A DNA stretch of 64,000 bases from Carettochelys insculpta. Its lineage: Eukaryota > Chordata > Testudines > Carettochelyidae. Position numbers and translations under genes: made by a program. A model generated the notes under the pieces. It was not told the origin of the DNA and did not search any database. It was given only the letters and a program-made list of their open reading frames with translations. Positions 45,797 through 58,000 of this stretch are shown one piece after another. The DNA lies in the NCBI RefSeq assembly GCF_033958435.1, contig NC_134152.1, positions 20,248,001 through 20,312,000 of the forward strand. Reading direction: 5' to 3'. Every line of letters begins with the position of its first letter. The stretch's first letter is position 1.

Positions 45797-47172
45797 CCAT
45801 GCAGCACGTTTGAATCCAGGGAACTATAGGCAGGTCAGTCTTACATCAGTCGCTGGAAAAATCACAGAGGGACTCCTCAAGGAAGTCATTTTGAGGCTCT
45901 TGGAGGAGGGGAGAGTGTTCAAGAATACTCATCATGAATTCATGAAGGGCAAGTCATGCCTGACCAATCTGATTAGTTTCTGTGTTGAGATTACTGGCTC
46001 GTTGGATAGGGGAAAATCAATGGATGCGATTTATCTTGACTTAAGCAAAGATTTTGATACAGTCTCCCACAATATTCGTGTCAGCAAGTTAAAGGAATGT
46101 GGATTGGATAAATGAAGGGTAAGATGGATAGACAGCTGGCTAGAAGGTCAGGGCCAGTGGGTGGTGATCAATGGCTTGATGTCGGGATGGTGGTCAGTTT
46201 CTAGTGGAGTGCCCCAAGGTTCGGTTCTGGATCCTGTTCTGTTCAATATATTTATCAATTACCTGGATGAGGGGTTGGATTGCACCCTCAGCAAGTTTAC
46301 GGATGACACTAAGCTAGTGGGAGAGGTAGGTACGCTGGAGGGTAGGGGTAGGGTCCAGAGTGACTTAGACAAATTGGAAGACTGGGCAACAAGAAATCTG
46401 ATGAGGTTCAATAAGGACAAGTGCAGAGTCCTGTGCTTGGGCCAGAAGAATCCCAAGCATTGTTACAGGCTGGGGTCCGACTGGCTTAGGAGTAGTTCTG
46501 CAGAAAAGGACCCGGGAGTTGTAGTGGACAAGAAGCTGGACATGAGTCAACAGTGTGCCGTTGTAGCCAAGAAGGCTAATGGCATATTAGGTTGCATCAA
46601 GAGGAGCGTTGCCAGTAGATCCAGAGAAGTGACTATTCCTCTTTATTCGGCTTTGGTGAGGCCGCATCTGGAGTACTGTGTCCAGTTCTGGGCTCCCACT
46701 TATAGGAAGGATGTGGACGCACTGGAGAAGGTCCAGCGGAGGGTGACCAAAATAATTAGGGGGCTGGAGCATATGACCTATGAAGAAAGGTTGAGGGAGT
46801 TGGGTCTGTTTAGACTGAGGGGGAATTTGGTAACAGCCTTCAATTTATTGAAGGGAGGCTGCAAAGAGGCTGGAGAGAGGCTGTTCACAGTGGTCACGGA
46901 TGGCAGAACATGGAACAATGGTCTCAAGTTGCGGTTGGGAAGGTCCAGGTTGAACATTAGGAAAAACTTTTTTTCACTAGGAGGGTGGTGAAGCATTGGA
47001 ATGGTCTACCCAGGGAAGTAGTGGAGTCTCCATCCCTGGAGGTGTTTAAGTCTTGGCTCGATAAAGCCCTGGTTGGGCTGATCTGATGGGGTTTGGTCCT
47101 ACCTGGGGCAGGAGGCTGGACTTAATGGCTTCTTAGGTCTTTTCCAGCTCTTGTTCTGTGATTCTATGATTG
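45797..47172 (+). mobile_element. CR1 LINE, 5'-truncated, with readable RT
   Basis: Sense CR1 from the RT palm to the true 3' end, which is marked by ttctgtgattctatgattg at about 47155-47172, the family's short terminal repeat. The coding part spans 45810-46991 in one frame with a single internal stop. Its length fits the usual 5'-truncated insert. Confidence 0.92.
45810..46991 (+). pseudogene. CR1 reverse transcriptase, C-terminal two-thirds
   Basis: CR1 pol fragment: NYRQVSLTSVAGKITEGLL (fingers), KGKSCLTNLISF, AIYLDLSKDFDTVSH (motif A aspartate), a TGA at 46113-46115 where tryptophan is usual, then [20 protein letters not shown] and [11 protein letters not shown], the catalytic DD motif with threonine in place of the usual alanine. 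The thumb and C-terminus ([43 protein letters not shown]) follow and the frame stops at 46989-46991. One stop and no frameshift make it relatively young, but the endonuclease is missing. Confidence 0.9.
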
Positions 47173-49039
47173 CAGTCATGGTCGCCATGCTTCAGAGTGC
47201 TATGTTCAGTGCATTAAACTCTAGATGAAACTGCATTGCAAAAAAACAATGGAAACTGAATTTATTATTTTCTACTTAGTAGATAGCTAAGCAGCAATAA
47301 GTTATAAAAAGGAGTTCTAATGAGTATATATGGTGAGGGTTTTTTATTATTTTAGAAGCCCCAGGGCTTATTAGCTACTACAAGGTTGGCGGTTTTCATT
47401 AGCCAAAGGCATTTCAAGGTTTCATGGGATATAACTGCAAAACATTCCAAACAAATGAATATTCTCTTTTAAAAGAATAATGAGACATTGAGGGTTTTTA
47501 TAAACTACAAAGTTCACTAAACCAGTAGTTCTAATTAAATGGAGAAACCCTCTTCAGAGGATTTGCATCAGTGACTGTGCATACAGCAAATTTTTAAGCA
47601 TTTACATATCAAATACTGCTGGCAGCATTTTGGCTGCAGTCCAGAGCAGTAGATAGTTTTAATCACATTTGTTCACTTAGTGTTGGTGGAATTCTCTTAT
47701 ATAGTCTGTTTAGGATTTTCATTTAAACTTGTGTTGTTTCATGTCATTGGTGTTTTTATTTATTTTAAATTTGACCCACGAGGCACTGAAATCTGAGAAA
47801 CTAGGCGATGGAGTGTCGTCTTTTCTTCTCTGTAGTTTTCTTGGGGTTCCTAAGCCTTTATATACATTTTCTTGAAAGAGCTGTATTCAGCAATGTGATG
47901 ATATTACAAAAGCAGCCATTCATTCTTCTGTGGATATCATAGCTTGGCTCTTTTTAAATAAGTAAATAAATAAAGGAATTGGGCTGTTCTTAAATGGGAA
48001 GCAGTCACTGAAAATACAGTCAGGTTGATCACATTACTCATAAAATATCTTGAAACACAGTCATTGCTGCTGTGAGAGTTAGCTACATCTCTTCTCATGA
48101 CTGAGCGCCTGCTGATCTCTAAAAACTCTAGCTTGTGGAGCTGCTGAAGCAACTGTTTTTGTCCATTGTCTTGTCCTTGCATTTAACCAGACTTGAAAGG
48201 CAAAAAACAAATTTAAAACAACAGTGTTGTAAAGGTCAACACTGTTACAAGTCTCTTAGGGCCTTTGACATAAGGGTGGCTTCTGTTATAGTATCTTTCC
48301 AGTTTTTATAATATGCCAGTTTTATGAAAGACTGTCCTTATATGAGCTGCAGAAGAGCTCTATGTAAGCTCAAATACTGGTCCAATTGAAAAAAAGACAG
48401 TCTTTTGTTGTCTCTCTCGTAGATATCATCATCTTTCAGAAATACGTCCCATTCTAGGGTCTGTTCTTCTATAGATGTGGAGAGCTTCCAGATATCAAAA
48501 TATGGCCTTTCTCAGTCCTTGCTTTTCCCGGCTGAAGAGTGTTTTTCAGACCGTGACCCCCGTCAGTGGTGAAATAGGGGGTTAACTTCATTTGACCTTT
48601 CTCTTGCATATGCAGAGGGCTCTAAACTTGCAGCTTGACTAGCAGGCAGAGAAAGACTATGGGAAGGTCAGGCTCCACACACAACATCAGGAGGTAGAAG
48701 AGGGGAGTTTTCTCCTTCCATTTTCTTCATATGTTAGTTTCTCCTACTGTCTTGCTGTAAACAGATTCCTTCAGGAAAAGACACTGAATGCCTCTTCATT
48801 TTTCTGCTGAATCATCAGCTTCCATTTACCTAATTCTAGCTTGTATACATATCATGGCAGCCTCATCTCTTCCATCTCTCTCTCTCACACACACACACCC
48901 CTTCGCCTCCTAGCCTGGGAGAGGATCACTTGCTAATTTTCCCCCACCCCCAATAAGAGCAGAAAGCTCACATCCAATCGCCCATGCAGATAGCTGCCAA
49001 TTTCCAGAGCAAGGCTGGAGGGGAGCTTTTCTCAGTGGT
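47173..49039. other. Intronic stretch with a CT/CA microsatellite
   Basis: A (CT)n(CA)n run lies at about 48874-48899. Otherwise no feature seen. Confidence 0.45.
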
Positions 49040-50075
49040 AGCTGGATATTGTATAAGACTTGCAGGGGGATGGGGGCAGATTTTTAATATTTTCAGTAAA
49101 ATTCCTTTAATATGGCATCTGATGGTGCAGAAATCCTGATGGTCCAGCATCTGGCAAAAGTAGTCCCTCTTAAAGATATGATCTGGCACAATTTGATGGT
49201 CCGGCATATAATAATCCCCCACGTTACGCAGCTACGCCTTGCTCAAAACTCTCTTTAGTGTGAGTTTCACACAGTGTGAAACTGCTGGGCTCTCAGCCTG
49301 CCTAGCTTCCTGCAGCTGAGGCCAGCTAGGCCGGCTAAGCACCCCTTCCCCCTGTCTTCCCAGAACACACCTGGGGCTCTCCTCCAACCCCGGTGGAACT
49401 GGCTCCAACCCCCATGTCCCAACCCATGCAGGCCCAGCTCACTCCCCGCGGGGCTGGCTCAGCACATGCAGGGCTCCAACCCTTCCCCCCCACTCAAGCA
49501 CTCTGCCCTAGTGCACCCCTGTTCAAGCCCTCCCCCAACTGGCGCAGCCCTTCCCCACCCATGGGCCCAGATTAACCACCTGCACGCAGGGCGTCAGCTT
49601 CAACCCATACGTGGGGCTCCAGTTTCCAGCCCCTGGCGTGCTCTGTGGGACTCCAAACCCGAGTAAGTTGGGGGGCTTGAGTGGTGGGTTGGGGCCATGG
49701 GAGGGAGGCGGGTGGCATAGAGCTGCAGGGGGGCTGCAGGCTGGTGGCAGCAGGCGCTCCCAGCCCCAGGGAACCGGCAGCCAGGGGCACTCCTGTCCCT
49801 ACCCCCAGCCTCCAAGGGCCTAAATATGGGACATTGGTCCCTTTTGAAAAATAAGTAAGGATGCCTTTTTGGTGTCCCAAATACGAGACAGATGGTCACC
49901 CTATGAAGCGGGGGGCGGGGGGGGCAGGGTGTGTGTGAAGAAACTGGGGACAAGTGGGGGTGGTGAGCTGCAGCTGGGCCTGGGGGTGGTGACGCTGTAG
50001 GAGCACAGGGTTGTGACTCTAATAGTCTGGAAAGTTTGGTAATCCGACACCTGTCCAGTCCCAGACATGCTGAAT
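49040..50075. repeat. Composite repeat region, GC-rich
   Basis: Edges carry similar words (atggtccggcatataataat near 49200 and ggtaatccgacacctgtcca near 50040), suggesting a terminal-repeat element. An inner block near 49825-49905 (ggacattggtcccttttgaa, gtgtcccaaatacgagacag, ending tggtcaccctat) looks like a separate dispersed repeat. C-rich low-complexity sequence at 49380-49560 makes long false open frames. Confidence 0.45.
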
Positions 50076-51423
50076 TTTACTGTCTTTTCTCTCTTGTTTT
50101 TGTTGCCTTTCTCACCCCTTTGTCGTTTCCTTTAATTCTCACAGCGGTGTGAGGATGATGACATGTCCAAGCTTGGGAGCTCCTTGCTCAGCCTGCAGCA
50201 GGTGCTCAGGCAGCTGACCCCAAAGCCTGTTTGTGTGTTGAACAAACCAAAGAATGCTCCCATATTGGGGCTTGGCTTCCCAATCTAACCATGTGCTTCA
50301 GGAATGAGTGTGTGAGTGGGGAAAAGAGAGACAGTAAATGGCCTGCATAAATAAGTGACGACTTCCCCTGGAACTGGAGGAAAATTAGAGGGGCCATTAT
50401 GCTGGGCCAGTGGCAGGCCTGCAGTGTAGCCTTCTCCTTTACCCATAATAAATTCCAATAATGTGTTAATTTATATTGAATTTTAATTTTTTTATTTTAA
50501 ATTAATGTATTTAACTAACACAGTTATAAACTTTACCGAAGAGGCAACAGCAAAATCAAATACCATCAGTCCTATCTCTGGTAAATCTTTTCCACCCCTA
50601 GTCTCTCAAACTGTTTGCGTGGGTATCATGTAAATAGGTGTATTACACTGTCAGCCCTGCAGGGCTAGTGCCCATTTGTTTTACGGGTTGTTACACCCTG
50701 TGGACTTTTTCTTCTCTTTCCTGTTTTCCCCGGGGGAGATGGTGGGAGGATTCTGGAGTTAATCCATTTTAAACATCCTACTTCCTCCCCTCTGCTCAAG
50801 ACAGTTGTCTCACTGCCAAGTCCCACCATAATGAGGGCATACTGTCTCCTTTGTGACTATAGCATTTCTCTGTGCCAGCCACCAGGAGGTTATCTGGTTT
50901 CCGCAGGAGGTGCCCTCATTCTGTGACCCTAGAAATTTGGAAAACTGCAGCTGTGATGCTCAGACACCTGCTGGTCCAATTTTAAAGTTCCTGTGACTAG
51001 CCACAAACCCAGCACTCGAGCATAGTAGCATGAAGTGCTGTCAACAGAGTCATTGCAGCGTGGCAGTTTTGGGTCAGTGCTTCACTTTAGTTCTTGTAGG
51101 AACCACTCTCTTTGTCTTTATGAACTATATTCAATATATGAAAGAAAATTCATCATCACTGTTACAGAAAGATTATCAGCAAACTCAGCCTTCTTCTGTG
51201 TCTGCAGAGTATTAGCTTTTGCTTAAAGAGTTCAGTTGCATCTCCTATATAAATAACTTTCAGGGGGTCATGATCAGTATTCACATCAGTGAAGAACCAT
51301 TAGGCATACAGCTGAATGCTACAGTATACTAAAAAGAGGAAGAATTGTGCAGCTTATAAAAACAAAGTCCTCCAGTTACACCACTCTTAGTTGTAAGAAA
51401 AAGTGTGATTAGCACGAGAATTA
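50076..51423. other. Intronic stretch with no recognised feature
   Basis: No repeat edge or coding signal recognised. Confidence 0.4.
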
Positions 51424-51660
51424 CAAAACAAAAAAAAGCAGTCATGTAACATTTTAAAGACTAACAAAATAATTTATTAGAGGATGAGCTTTCGTGGGAC
51501 AGACCCACTAATTCAGATCTGGAGATAGTGCTGTACTGGAAAGTGGGTCTGCTCCACCGAAGCTCATCCCCTAATAAATTATTTTGTTAGTCTTTTAAAG
51601 TGCTACCTGACTGCTTTTTTGTTTTGTTAAGATACAGACTAACACAGCCACCTCTCTGGT
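51424..51660. repeat. Penelope-derived hairpin, copy 2
   Basis: Left arm caaaacaaaaaaaagcagtc...gactaacaaaataatttatt...gagctttcgtgggacagacc; right arm is its complement from gtgggtctgctccaccgaag through aataaattattttgttagtc to gactgcttttttgttttg, then a single gatacagactaacacagcc end. Confidence 0.85.
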
Positions 51661-52693
51661 ACTGTTCTTTCTGCTTTGATTAAATCACTGAAATTGGTTT
51701 TTTAATAGTAATCTATATGGGAACCCACAGGACAAATAAACCATTTATGTTGTAGGGGGCAAACTGTATATCCTCCCAGCCCAAAACTAACTCTTACTCT
51801 TGAGTCACTGGATCTAATTCAACTCCACAAGCAAGGAGCCACTCTGTGGCAAGTAATGTTCTTCCTCTGAAGTCAGGTAGTTTTCACAGTAGCAGTTTTT
51901 ACATTGACCCTCTAAATGAAAGGATTAAATATTGACATTCTCTGTTGCCTTGTATCACGTGTAGTAATTGACACAAGTCTTAAATTGAGTATAAATTATT
52001 ACCATTCTGATCTAGTGGGGTTTTTTTATTCATTTTGTCCTGGTATATGTGGTGACACAGCAGCCAGGGCAACTGGGAATTTGTCCTTGGTTTTTAAATA
52101 GCAATAAAATAAGTGCAATAATATATTTTTACCTGTCCAAATGGAAAGTTTCTAAGGTAAAGGCTCTGGAAAATGCTCTTCATTTAAATTTTCACAGTGA
52201 CAAAAATATATTAAATGCAAAAAAAAAATGCATTCAAAGTAAATTGTGGCTTAGGGACAGAAACTTCCAACGGACAAAGAAATTGTCAATTGCAGCAGGC
52301 ATTATCTTTCATATGAATGAAGCAGTAACCACTGTGGGCTATAGATGTAGCCACAGATGAACATTTGAGGAGTTTTTCCATAACATTAAGGCCTTGCGCT
52401 AAAAAGAGATCAAGAATTTTCAGAAACGTGTAAATCACTTTTGTTCAAATATTTGTTTAGCTTTGATATCTGTAGTGTATTAGAAGCAGGATAACTGTGA
52501 TTGATGAGTGTAAACAGTGAAGTCCAGACCAGCAAGATAGATACAGGTATCCATTTGCTGGATTGGAAAGAAGACCCTGCGTCAATTTAAACTCAGACTG
52601 TTTGTCCAAAACTCCTTTCTTTGTCTGCTGGTCCCAGGAGGATCAGTTGGCAGTATTATATACAAGCCTGTTCATGTGTTGGGAGTTCTCTAG
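51661..52693. other. Intronic stretch with no recognised feature
   Basis: Small open frames only; nothing recognised. Confidence 0.4.
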
Positions 52694-52957
52694 TGCTATG
52701 TCTGCATTCACCTGGAAGATCGATCCACTCAGGGTTGATCATCCAGAGTTCAATTTTGCACTTTTGGTAGGGATGCCTGAAATCAACTTCTCAGGGGTCT
52801 CTGTCAACCCCTGTACTCCTCAGAGGATGTGAGAAGTAAGAGAGGTTGATGGGAGAAACACTTCCATGGACCTTCAGTAAGGACAGCCACGTAAGCCGAG
52901 CTCAGATACTCAATTCTAGCTATGGCAAATGTGTAGCGAGAATCGATGTATCTGCAG

Positions 52958-54036
52958 GTACAGAGGCTCTAGAAGAATTCCACAGAGACTTTAACAATCT
53001 ACACCCCACCATCAACTTATGCCTCGATTACAACGCGCAAGAGATACATTTCCTGGACACTACAGTACTAATCAAGGACGGCCTGATCAGTACCACACTG
53101 TACCACAAACCTACTGATAGCTATACTTATCTACACCCTTCTAGTTTCCATCCTGCACACGTGACTAGATCCATTGTTTACAGTCAAGCTCTTAGGTATA
53201 ATCGCATTTGCTCTGATCCAACTGACAGAGACCAAAAACTACAAGAACTTTACCAAATATTCATAAACCTGAATTACCCACCAGGAGAAGTAAAAAAACA
53301 AATTGACAGGGCCAGACGCATACCCAGAAACCAGCTACTCCAAGATCGGCCCAAAAAAGCCAAGAACAGAAGACCACTGGTCATCACTTACAGCCCCCAA
53401 CTCAGACCACTGCAACAAATTATTAAAGACCTACAACCTATTCTTAATCAGGATGCTACGCTCCAGAAGGCCCTGGGTGACATGCCTATTCTCTCCTACA
53501 GACAACCTCCCAACCTCATGAGGATTCTTACTAACAGCCACAGTCTATACCCCAGGAACACCAGTCCTGGAACCTTTCCCTGCAACAAAGCCCGCTGCCA
53601 GCTTTGTCCACATATCTTCTCTGGAAATACCATCACTGGACCTAACCAGGTTACTCACAGAATCACAGGCACTTTCTCATGCTCCTCTACTAACATCATA
53701 TATGCCATCATGTGTCAACAATGCCCAGATGCTTTGTATATTGGACAGACTTCTAACTCCCTTAGACAAAGCGTCAATGGGCACAAAACAGACATCAGAA
53801 CACTTCAGATCCACAAACCAGTTAGTCAACATTTTAATGGAATGGGCCATTCTGTCAATGCCCTCAAGGTATGTGTGTTACTGAAAAGACATTATCGCTC
53901 CTCTGTTGAAAGAGAATCGGACGAATTGACATTTGTATTCAAATTCGGAACATTAACACATGGTTTGAATCACAATGGGAACTTCCTTGGTCACTATAGG
54001 GGCTTGTCTGCATACTTAACTCAATCTAATTCTTGA
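52958..54036 (+). pseudogene. Penelope-like RT C-terminus plus GIY-YIG endonuclease
   Basis: An open frame to TGA 54034-54036; its first ATG (52846) lies in the flanking DNA element, so the protein is a truncation, not a gene. In order: FNNLHPTINLCLDYN and HFLDTTVLIKDGLISTTLYHK (RT thumb side), SFHPAHVTRSIVYSQALRY, a basic linker, FPCNKARCQLCP (Cys motif between RT and nuclease), then the nuclease: NIIYAIMCQQC ('GIY' strand) and ALYIGQTSN ('YIG' strand), followed by SLRQSVNGHK. The arginine expected four residues before the histidine is serine (agc, 53770-53772). The C-terminus ends GNFLGHYRG. Nuclease activity is therefore doubtful. Confidence 0.88.
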
Positions 54037-54290
54037 TCTTCCCCCCCACCCCTCCACTCTCTCTGATTTGCTCACCTTGATTATCTTTTTCTGATTTGTC
54101 CTCCTTGCTTACTGTTTTTGGTTCTCTGTGTCTTAAATATTGAGTCTGTTCTGGTATGGCTATGGTCTGAAGAAGTGGGTCTGTCCCACGAAAGCTCACC
54201 TAATAAACTATTTTGCTAGTCTTTAAAGTGCTACTTGACTGCTTTTTGTTTTGATAGTATCTAGACTAGCACGGCTTACTCTCTGTTACT
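52958..54290 (+). mobile_element. Penelope-like element, 5'-truncated, with GIY-YIG endonuclease
   Basis: The largest Penelope-like copy here. It keeps the end of RT, the cysteine motif, the GIY-YIG endonuclease and the 3' tail (tgaagaagtgggtctgtccc, cacctaataaactattttgc, then gacactagcacgg-like end near 54270). The RT active site lies upstream of the truncation and is missing. The 3' tail defines the family of the hairpins at 43082, 51424 and 58001. Confidence 0.9.
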
Positions 54291-54489
54291 TTGCCTAGTG
54301 TTAGTGTAGACATAGTCTAGGTAAACTCACTCAGGCTGTAACACCTCTAATCATCTCTAACTGTTCTCAGGTCCTAGAGGTCCTGAGTGATCACCCTCCC
54401 CCATGGAATTGCATAGAGTTCCTGGGCCACACTGATACATTAAGAGGTATAAAGAGTAACAAGAAGGTAATGTGGTTCAAATCCCTGGT

Positions 54490-55395
54490 CAATGCAGGAT
54501 CAACCCTAACTAAATCATGCCAACCAGGGCTTTGTCATACCACTCACTACCTCCCTAGGCAACCCATTCCAATGCTTCACCACTGTCTTAATCCAGTAGT
54601 TTTTCCTAATATCCAACCTACATCTTCACACTGATACTTGAGACCATTGTTTTTAGTTCTCATCTGCCACCTTCATGAACAGGCTGGCTCCACCCTCTTT
54701 GGAACCCCCCTTCAGGTGGTTGAAGGCTGCTATCAAATTCCACCTCATTCTTCTCTTTTCTTAAGCCCAGTTCCCTCAGCCTTTCCTCATAAGTCTCGTG
54801 CCCCAGTCCTCTAAACATTTTTGTTGCCCTCTGCTGGATTGTCTCCAGTTTTTCCACATCCTTTCTGTAGCAGGGGGATCCAAAACTGGACTAAATACTC
54901 CAGATGTGAATAGAGGGGACTAGATGTGGATAAACATGTGAAGAATAGAGGGGAATAGTTACTGCTTTCAATCTGCTGGAAGTGCTTCTACTGAAGCAGC
55001 CTAATATGCCATTATCCTTCTCGGCAAGAAGGGCACACTGCTGAGTCATATCGAACGTCCCATCTACTGTAACCTTTAGTTCCTTTTCTGCAGAACTGCT
55101 GCTTAGCCAGTTGGTCCCAGCGTGTAGCAGTGCTTGGGATTCTTCGATCCTAAGTGCAGGACTTTGCTCTTATACTTGGTGACTGTCATCAGATTTCTTT
55201 TGGCCCAGTCCTCCAATTTGTCTGCACACTCTGGACCCGATCTCTACTCTCCAGCATGTCTACCTGTTCCCTCATCTTAGTGTCATCTGGAAACTTGCTG
55301 AGGGTGCAGTCCTTCCCATCATCCTGGTCATTAATGGAGATATTGAACAAACAGGCCCTACCTCTTCCCTCTGGCTCAGCCTGCCCTTGGTTCAC
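54490..55395 (-). mobile_element. CR1 LINE fragment
   Basis: Minus-strand CR1 3' half. The frame at 54660-54857 reads MEKLETIQQRATKMFRGLGH then [11 protein letters not shown], matching the CR1 C-terminus seen at 46720-46800 ([20 protein letters not shown]). The untranslated part lies at 54500-54660; RT-side pieces near 55190-55330 (LSKFPDDTKM in place of the DD motif's usual FADD). Heavily decayed. Confidence 0.8.
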
Positions 55396-55494
55396 TGTGT
55401 TAGAGAGCGGCATGTGACCACATATGCCCCTCCCACATATTGCCCCTGGTTTCAACATGGCTAAATTTATACATATACATCTAAGAATTGAATA

Positions 55495-55683
55495 GGGAGA
55501 GTTTCCAGTGGTGGTTAGTGTGTCAAGCATCATGCCAGATTCTCCATCACTGGCAGTTTTTAAATTAAGATTGGATGCTTTTCTACAAGATGCTATCTGT
55601 GCTATTATTATTTTTTTTGGAAGTTCAATGGCCAGTGTCATACAGGTCACACCAGACGATCACAGTGACCACCTAGAATCAGA
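55495..55683 (+). repeat. LINE 3'-end-like fragment, target of a Penelope insertion
   Basis: Reads gattctccatcactggcagt, attaagattggatgcttttc and, near 55650, caccagacgatcacagtgac, the style of a CR1-type 3' terminal region. It is cut at 55683 by the hairpin insert and resumes at 55857. Confidence 0.55.
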
Positions 55684-55842
55684 TATCAGAGGGGTAGCCG
55701 TGTTAGTCTGGATCTGTAGAGCAACGAAGGGTCCTGTGGCACCTTATAGACTAACAGATCTGAAGAAGTGAGTTAACTCACGAAAGCTCATGCTCTAAAC
55801 TTTTCTGTTAGTCTATAAGGTGCCACAGGACCCTTCGTTGCT
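55684..55842. repeat. Penelope-related hairpin with 14-base target duplication
   Basis: cacctagaatcaga occurs at 55670-55683 and 55843-55856. Between them, gagcaacgaagggtcctgtg...tataggactaacag-type left arm (55721-55761) faces its complement at 55806-55842, around an acgaaagctcatgctctaa core. It belongs to a related but different subfamily from the 51424 and 58001 hairpins. Confidence 0.88.
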
Positions 55843-55856
55843 CACCTAGAATCAGA

Positions 55857-58000
55857 GTAGATCCTTGCTCCACACATAGTCTCTTGAAATCAGTAGCTCT
55901 GGTCCCAGAGTGAGGTGTGAGGAAGGATGGCAGAAGCTGGTCCTCACTGATGAAAATGAGGTTTAGAGCCAAAAACAGATGCCTGAGATGAAGGGGATGC
56001 TTTCTGACTCCAGCACACTGCAGAGAGCCCTCCTGATTTTTCAAAAGTGCCCCACATTAACATTTTTATTCTCATTGAACTTGATGGTGAAACTCCCACA
56101 GATTTCAGTGGGAACAGTTAGACCAGTGCTGAGAACATTTGAAAAGCCTGCCCTAAAAGCACAAAGGGCCCACTCACAGAGGAAGGAATTGCTCATTGTG
56201 TGCAAAGGAGGCAAGATCTAGCTCTTAGATAGGTGCCTATAATAATTATTCTGGCTTACTTAGTAACAACAGCGGCTTTCTTTTTCTGTGTGAATGAGAT
56301 GTAATTAGATCTATTTCAAGCACTTGAAATGGGAAACTTCCTTCCATATTTTCTGGCACCTTTGTGTGTGGCAGAGAAGAGCAGCTTACAGCCAAGAAGA
56401 AGTGCTGAATTTTTAACTATTTCTTCCTATTTTATTCCTTCTGTCTGCCCCCTACTCCACAACATACTTCAGAGATTGCTGATGGCATTGCTTTTGACTC
56501 TGTGACAAAAGTAATTAAACAAGTCCAGGGATTAAAGGGCAGGGTGGGTGGTGGGGTGAGAAACAGAAAAACAACTCATAGAAGTGTGTTTAAAAAACAG
56601 TTGTGAAAAGAACCCATAGTCAGAATTATAAAACCAAAATTCACAGATTTCCATGTATTGGAATAAAGAGGACTTTCACACCAATGTATTTTTGAAAGTG
56701 GTTTGTTATTTTGCCACAGAAAATATATGCAAAGCAAACATGTAGTGCTGGAAACAAGAAAAAACTAGAATATTTTTCCCCAAGAGATTTTGGTTTTGGT
56801 CATGGGTCTGAAACAACCCCCACCCACACACACAGCCTGTTTTGTTTGTCTCTGGTTGGTAGACAATATTCCTATTTGCACAATAGCTGCTTTCTGTTGC
56901 AGTGGACAGTGCCTGTAACATTTATGTGTCAGAGGCATTTCTGTCATTCTGATCACTACAGTATCTGTGCACCTTGTATGCTTTAATGATTCAAGTCTCA
57001 GAACATTAGTGTTTCTTAAAATAGGAAAGTGGTATTGACAGGCAGGAAAATGGACAGTTTAATGCAAATATTTTCAAACTTGATTGTTGAAATATAGATC
57101 TCTAAATCCATTTTCAGGCACCTAAATAAAAATAGGTTAACATTCACGGGTGCTGAATGTGTGCCCTTCCCAGTAACTTGAACTGGAGCTGTTAGTGCTC
57201 AGCAAATCAGACTGCATTTATTTAAGGGCAGACTTTAGACACCCATCTGACATTGCATAGCATTAAGTGACTTGCCCAAAGTCAAAGCAGAAATCTGCAG
57301 TAGAGCCAACAATTAATCCCAGATCTCCTAGCTCCCAATCCCATGTGTTGGCCCTGAGATCATCCCCCCTCGCAGATGTAAACATCTCAGATCAGCCAAT
57401 CAATATGATATTCCTCTTTGTTAGCAATAATTTCCTCAGGACAGAAAAGCAGATTATTAGCAGTGGCCAGACGATAACAGCATATATCTCCTAGTATTCA
57501 AGAGACCTGTGGGGGTAGTCACGTAATCCAAACTAATGTAGTTACAAATATTTCCATTAATCATTAATGAAACCCTGCACCAAGAAGTCTGGAGTGTAGC
57601 CTAGGATGGCTCCTGAAAAGGTATGGGTACTCCTGAATTTAAGTTTCTAAGAGCCATTTGGTTTTATTGTTGCAACCTATGTTGTCTTTTGATCCTCCGA
57701 CTTCTTTTGTTATGTCACAGCTTTATTTAAATTGTAAGCTCCTTAAACTATGGGGTACTGCAAGTGGATGTAGTCATAAAAAATGATAATCATTCTTCCA
57801 GTGGGGCCATAAAGCCCCTGATTTCACCCATTCATCCATTAGATAACTAGAAGATTTAAGCTTCAAACCAAGATGAAAGTATCACTTCCAGTGAGAGTCA
57901 AGAGGAGTGAGGTAATATCTTTAATTGGACTTACTTCTGTTGGTCAGAGCGATGAGTTTACATAAGACTCTGTTGCTGAAAAGCATGTCTCTCTCGCCAA
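55857..58000. other. Intronic stretch with no recognised feature
   Basis: AT-rich; small open frames without family resemblance. Confidence 0.4.

Larger units (their letters stand above)
52694..54316. repeat. Non-autonomous DNA element split by a Penelope insertion
   Basis: Left end ctatgtctgcattcacc at 52696 and right end gtgttagtgtagacatag ending 54315 are complementary at their outer 11 bases bar one. The left part runs to about 52957 and contains gtaagccgagctcagatact, typical of the small palindromic element family also suspected at 14235. Only about 25 bases of the right part remain after the Penelope insert. Confidence 0.6.

Noticed and set aside
52846..52957. Apparent start codon and N-terminus of the Penelope protein
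   Set aside because: This part matches a small DNA element, not Penelope; the frame is open by chance across the junction.
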